Positions 62,101 to 64,000 of a stretch of DNA of 64,000 nucleotides are shown here, in pieces. The stretch spans positions 500,001 to 564,000 of the forward strand of contig NZ_CP010834.1 in NCBI RefSeq assembly GCF_001548675.1, written 5' to 3'. Positions within the stretch are counted from its first letter, which is position 1. Each line of letters starts with the position of its first letter. The notes under the pieces are model-generated. The model worked only from the letters and a program-made list of their open reading frames with translations. It was not told the origin of the DNA and searched no databases. A program made the translations under genes and the position numbers. This DNA is from Methanobrevibacter sp. YE315 (GTDB lineage Archaea > Methanobacteriota > Methanobacteria > Methanobacteriales > Methanobacteriaceae).

Positions 62101-62695
62101 CGAAAGGGCAGTGCTTGAAGCTGCTGTAGAAGACGATTTGGATGTTAAAATAATGAGAGTAGGTAATTTGATGGCCAGAAGCTCTGATAGTGAATTCCAA
62201 ATCAATTTCGAATCTAATGGATTTATCAATCGTTTAAAAGCATTCATTACTATGGGCAAAATGCCATATGAAATGCTTTCAAATAATGTGGAATTCAGTC
62301 AGATCGACAGGACTGCAAAATCAATTATTGCATTGGCTAAAACACCGAAAGATTGTGTTGTTTTCCATCCGTACAATTCCCACAATATTACTTTTGCAGA
62401 TATAATTGAGATAATAAGGCCTTTAGGTTTAATAATCGACCCTTGTGAAGATGAAGAATATGAAAATGCTTTAAAAGAGGCATTGGCAGATAAATCCAAA
62501 CAGGATGGTGTTTCAGGTTTAATAACTTCAGTCGGATCAGGTAAAGTTAAAAAACAATGGTTGGCTGTTGACAATAATTATACAACACAGGTATTATATC
62601 GTTTAGGAATTAATTGGCCTTTAATTTCTGAAAAATATATTTATACCTTTGTCAAATACTTGGATGATTTAGACTTCTTTAATGTGGGCGATTAA
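56117..62695 (+). CDS. Two-module NRPS with terminal reductase and truncated first C domain
   Basis: A 2192-residue synthetase. Residues 1-190 match only the C-terminal half of a condensation domain and lack the HHxxxDG site. A1 (about 200-690) has YTSGSTGKPKG (346-356), SYGPTE, NTGD and Lys677; carrier T1 has Ser730. The full C domain (778-1190) has HHIIVDG (896-902). A2 (1200-1705) has YTSGSTGLPKG; T2 has Ser1748. A thioester-reductase domain follows, with TGATGFLG (1829-1836) and Tyr1988/Lys1992. A2 keeps the amino-group Asp (Asp1404) but A1 has Ile396 there. ATG 56117 is chosen; the upstream open frame runs over the STAS gene. Product and substrates unknown; a two-residue aldehyde or derivative is expected from the layout. 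Confidence 0.9.
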   Translation: MDVIVQKYYYDLISSFDFATTISPDVKDKETKYEIKSTYYNEKIKELKKEFDSSERDLFLSVFLFNLVKFSFSKDILIAYNKQAAGYHFDTDLTVEEYIYDFKSQFKDFHDYDYLDFESEILFSTQDYNKEDYKFIFSYDEKEITVEYDSAYYSDELIDAFLSAFNVLIEKFSSNHHESLKNISIVENIDLDEGFEVKLANEGLINKIFENAVSEDPDKVILYTEDGEFTYDELNKKANRIANALLKRGLEVEDRVMLMMRRNSELIASVLGTVKAGGAFIPIDPNYPKHRIDQMLEDSESKFVITNKDVTYEGENGVHVSKLLEEEDDTNPDVELTPDNLCFLIYTSGSTGKPKGVMITHRGISNYIANHPENVPIYELNRRCTKFVSISMISFIVFLREIFGTILNGLPVVFTNDEQLVNPLEFYKLFKQHNADAFGGTPTRLIEYLSIKEIQELVKECKIIVVGGEGFPPILYDRLREFTDADIYNSYGPTEVTIASHYKLIDSNEITAGWKMLNVVDKIMDIDGNQLPPYVPGDVYVGGAGIARGYINNPEQTEKVFMTLNGIPYYNTGDYCKKDKDGELYVLGRNDGQIKLRGLRIEPSEIETLIAKFDNVLISKVLIKKVNETDYLCAYFTATEKINIEDLKQHLLDNLPAYMLPSFFTQLDAFPKTPNGKTDFKNLPDPQLDMEEFIDPRNDIEQGIFDIVSELLGTDDFGINTDLFKVGLTSLSVVQLVSAVYEQFNTQLMVTDVMKYKTIENIAKHINFVEEESQDLQDLYPLTQNQLGVYFDCLKNPEKLSYNIPKKIEFNSEIDADKLKQAICKAIDNHPYLKAKIVMYEGGVYQQRREIEVDDLIEIVDGEVDIKDFIKPFNLEEDLLFRFKIVNSSVLLADFHHIIVDGTSLNILFDEIAKIYDGKEYELEEVDGFDYSLNEAKIESSSMYKESELFFFNKIKEFDEATLMTPDLSGDEHEGVGLEKILSLDKNRIDDFCNKVSITQNNLFLAATSFVLSKFAYDKNLLIATITNGRFNPNQQKTLAMMVKTLPLALNLNSDLTIAEFFEYINKEWFDVLSHSSYPLTKISDGYGIVPEFVYAFHGNIVEDIEIAGQTVKRQSLDEDNLKFKLNLNVVENGGEYDVSMKYNDQLYSSSLIQTFLDSFSVIINKFTTFSQDTPLKDISIVDSKDLSIDDLDFQELEEYRLNKIFEKQVELHPDEIAIYAEDGDYTFSEINTRANKIANALIKRGVGAEDKVMFILKRDSNVFASIFGILKSGAAFIPVDSDYPKDRVEHVLTDSDAKFIIIDDIVDIKNIDLSEYSDNLIQISELLEETDDSNPDPELKGDNLAYIIYTSGSTGLPKGVMIEHRNLANFVYPDPRSVYTYELATNGKKEGYIALSISTVAFDMLHQETMTALMNGIPIAFANDVEYKDSLALCELIKRTGANVYSGTPSRLLHYFELEDLGKEFSKFKILSIGGEGFPPQLLDILDNLDAKVYNMYGPTETTVVCNAHLIDDGKLNIGKPYFNVFESIMDLDGNPLPPNVMGELYIAGGGVSRGYLNRPENNAKAYVEINGIRFYRSGDYAKVDEDGNISIHGRLDNQIKLRGLRIEIGEIESVISEFEPINSVAVVVKKIKNNDHLCAYFTVNEKYKAKYRDSNEFSFDIEELKAVLSEKLTYYMVPTVYMELDEMPQTLNGKTDLKNLPEPELISEYVAPKNEVEGFFANVFAEILDLDEVSVTDNFFEIGGTSLLVTKITMEALNRGYELTYGDVFKNPTPRLLSELISSNHFTESSEEIKYDYSGIDNLLKKNNLTSFINGELEDDLGDVLLTGATGFLGIHVLRELLESETGKIYCLLRSKAHLSATDRLKSLVFYYFEDSVDENIFDERVEVIEGDITDFKYFENIVSLNIDTVVNCAANVKHFSSGTDIEDINLGGVINGLKFAKMKNAKYVQVSTYSVAGESINNFPPLDVAFTENDLFIGQGIDNQYISSKFLAERAVLEAAVEDDLDVKIMRVGNLMARSSDSEFQINFESNGFINRLKAFITMGKMPYEMLSNNVEFSQIDRTAKSIIALAKTPKDCVVFHPYNSHNITFADIIEIIRPLGLIIDPCEDEEYENALKEALADKSKQDGVSGLITSVGSGKVKKQWLAVDNNYTTQVLYRLGINWPLISEKYIYTFVKYLDDLDFFNVGD

Positions 62696-64000
62696 ATTGT
62701 ATGTCCGTAATTATAAATTATTAAGTGGTAAATTTAGGGAATTTTTCTTCCCTACACTTCTCACCTCTATGACAGGGAATATATGTATGGTTGTAGACTC
62801 CATTATCATCAGTAATCTGATAGGAGCTATGGCATTATCAGCTATTCAACCGGTTATTCCACTAAGTACTTCCGTTAATTTAGTTTATTGGATGATAGGT
62901 TTAGGTGGAAGTGTATTATGTTCAATTGCAAAAGCAGAGTTCGATACTGAAAGAAGCAATAGAATATTTTCGGTTTCGATAATAGCCTTACTTGTGTTTG
63001 GAATACTGGTAGCGATTTTAGGCACACTATTTTCAAGTCAGGTTGTACAGGTGCTGTGTTCCTCACCGCAAATTCAACCTTTTGTTTTACAGTATTATAG
63101 TGTTTATGTTTTAGGAATGCCATTTCTATGTTATATTATGAGTTTATCATACTTTATCAGAACCGATGGATTGGTGAATTTGCCGTTTAGGGCATTATTA
63201 TTGTCTAATGTAATCAATATCATATTTGATATTATTTTCATTGGAGTATTTAATTTAGGCATTTCTGGTGCCGCATGGGCGACAATTGTGGGTTATATTT
63301 TTGGTTGCACTTATATGTCCACATATTTCTTCAATTCACAAAGAACATTGGAATTTATTTCTGTTAAAGCAAAAACATTTGTATCTGTTCTTTCAGATAT
63401 TTGCAAGTCCGGATTTTCAGGTGCATCAACACAATTGTACCTGACTATAAAAATCTTTGTAATAAATACTCTAATTACATTATACATAGGACAATCCGGT
63501 TTGGCAGCTTTCAATATATGTTATAATAGTTTATTCATTCTTTACATGTTTTTAATCGGTACAGCACAAACAATGTCCCCTATTGTGTCCGTCTATTACC
63601 AGGAAGAGGATTATCAAAGTGTTGATTATATAAGGAATAAATCTTTAAAGATTGTTTTGACTTCAAGTTTAATATTCTCTTTGCTGCTTATTGTCTATCC
63701 TCAAATTTTATTAGTCTTATTCCATGTTAAAAATCCTGCAGACGTTCCTATTGTATTGAATGCGGTTAGAATATATGCAATTAGTTATGTGGGAATAGCA
63801 ATTACATTCTTATATACTTTTTATGCTCAAGCTATCCAGCAGAATAATCTATCTAATACAATATCCCTACTTGAAGGGGTCGTATTCCCTGTAGCATTCG
63901 CATGCGCATTATCATATTTATTTGGCGCTAATGGAATTTGGATTTCTTTCACAATAGCAGAAATACTTACAATATTGTATATATTTGTTTATTCAAAACA
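62682..64000 (+). CDS. MATE-family efflux transporter, partial at window end
   Basis: At least 439 residues of a MATE/MatE multidrug exporter, cut off by the window edge. It begins MWAIKLYVRNYK at ATG 62682, 14 bases inside the NRPS end, so it is translated by coupling. The FPTLLTSMTGNICMVVDSI and later GISGAAWATIVGY segments are MATE hallmarks and many membrane segments are visible. Given its position it probably exports the NRPS product. Confidence 0.88.
   Translation, partial: MWAIKLYVRNYKLLSGKFREFFFPTLLTSMTGNICMVVDSIIISNLIGAMALSAIQPVIPLSTSVNLVYWMIGLGGSVLCSIAKAEFDTERSNRIFSVSIIALLVFGILVAILGTLFSSQVVQVLCSSPQIQPFVLQYYSVYVLGMPFLCYIMSLSYFIRTDGLVNLPFRALLLSNVINIIFDIIFIGVFNLGISGAAWATIVGYIFGCTYMSTYFFNSQRTLEFISVKAKTFVSVLSDICKSGFSGASTQLYLTIKIFVINTLITLYIGQSGLAAFNICYNSLFILYMFLIGTAQTMSPIVSVYYQEEDYQSVDYIRNKSLKIVLTSSLIFSLLLIVYPQILLVLFHVKNPADVPIVLNAVRIYAISYVGIAITFLYTFYAQAIQQNNLSNTISLLEGVVFPVAFACALSYLFGANGIWISFTIAEILTILYIFVYSK

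Noticed and set aside
1-64000. tRNA, rRNA, CRISPR array, transposase or attachment site
   Set aside because: I looked for T-loop and repeat-spacer patterns, transposase motifs and direct repeats and saw none; a tRNAscan or CRISPR search would be decisive.

Overview
This window comes from an AT-rich methanogenic archaeon of the Methanobacteriales, most likely a Methanobrevibacter from a gut or rumen. The evidence is an archaeal information-processing set (MCM, aIF2-beta, NMD3, TyrS, NucS, a Lhr-type helicase, archaeal RNase Z), PurP-type purine synthesis, and a YcaO-TfuA pair of the kind that thioamidates methyl-coenzyme M reductase. A large non-ribosomal peptide synthetase beside a MATE exporter resembles the arrangement known from Methanobrevibacter ruminantium. 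Genus-level placement is inference.

Layout. 1-9.4 kb: a DUF447 protein, a two-subunit ABC exporter whose nucleotide sites are badly degenerate, and two UbiB/AarF-type kinases flanking a secreted protein packed with N-glycosylation sequons. 9.4-16.4 kb: a MutS-like ATPase and two tandem U32 peptidase-family proteins. 16.5-17.4 kb: a small AT-rich island with a DUF3800 gene. 17.4-24.5 kb: thymidylate kinase, then a minus-strand core-machinery run (MCM, aIF2-beta, NMD3, TyrS, small acidic protein), a membrane-anchored coiled coil, an RlmE-like methyltransferase and a phosphodiesterase. 24.6-34.2 kb: PurP, two small membrane proteins, a Lhr-type helicase, an SDR oxidoreductase with an operator-like palindrome, a HEAT-repeat protein, a nitrilase-family hydrolase, a zinc-ribbon/PsbP-like membrane protein and NucS. 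34.2-36.6 kb: two MetX-like alpha/beta hydrolase paralogs, one of which has lost its nucleophile. 36.6-40.1 kb: NAD synthesis (nadA, nadC) with MscS and RNase Z in between. 40.1-46.3 kb: a neurotransmitter:sodium symporter-family transporter and carAB. 46.3-50 kb: a zinc-ribbon protein, an amidohydrolase and a USP-CBS-unknown gene set. 50-54.6 kb: a minus-strand operon M50 protease-YcaO-TfuA-LarE-like sulfurtransferase, divergent from an M24 peptidase. 54.6-64 kb: the NRPS locus.

The NRPS locus is the most unusual part. A 2192-residue synthetase reads partial C-A-T-C-A-T-reductase. Its first module keeps only the C-terminal half of a condensation domain, and its first adenylation domain has Ile where amino-acid-activating domains carry the amino-group-binding Asp. 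It is followed, with a 14-nt overlap, by a MATE exporter that runs off the window. Divergent to it lie an RsbV/RsbW-like STAS and kinase pair, in an organism group without bacterial sigma factors, and a phosphopantetheinyl transferase. Together they suggest a regulated pathway that makes, reductively releases and exports a small N-acyl peptide or aldehyde-derived product.

I found no rRNA, tRNA, CRISPR array or insertion sequence. Gene starts were adjusted by Shine-Dalgarno position where the sequence allows; these changes are noted entry by entry.
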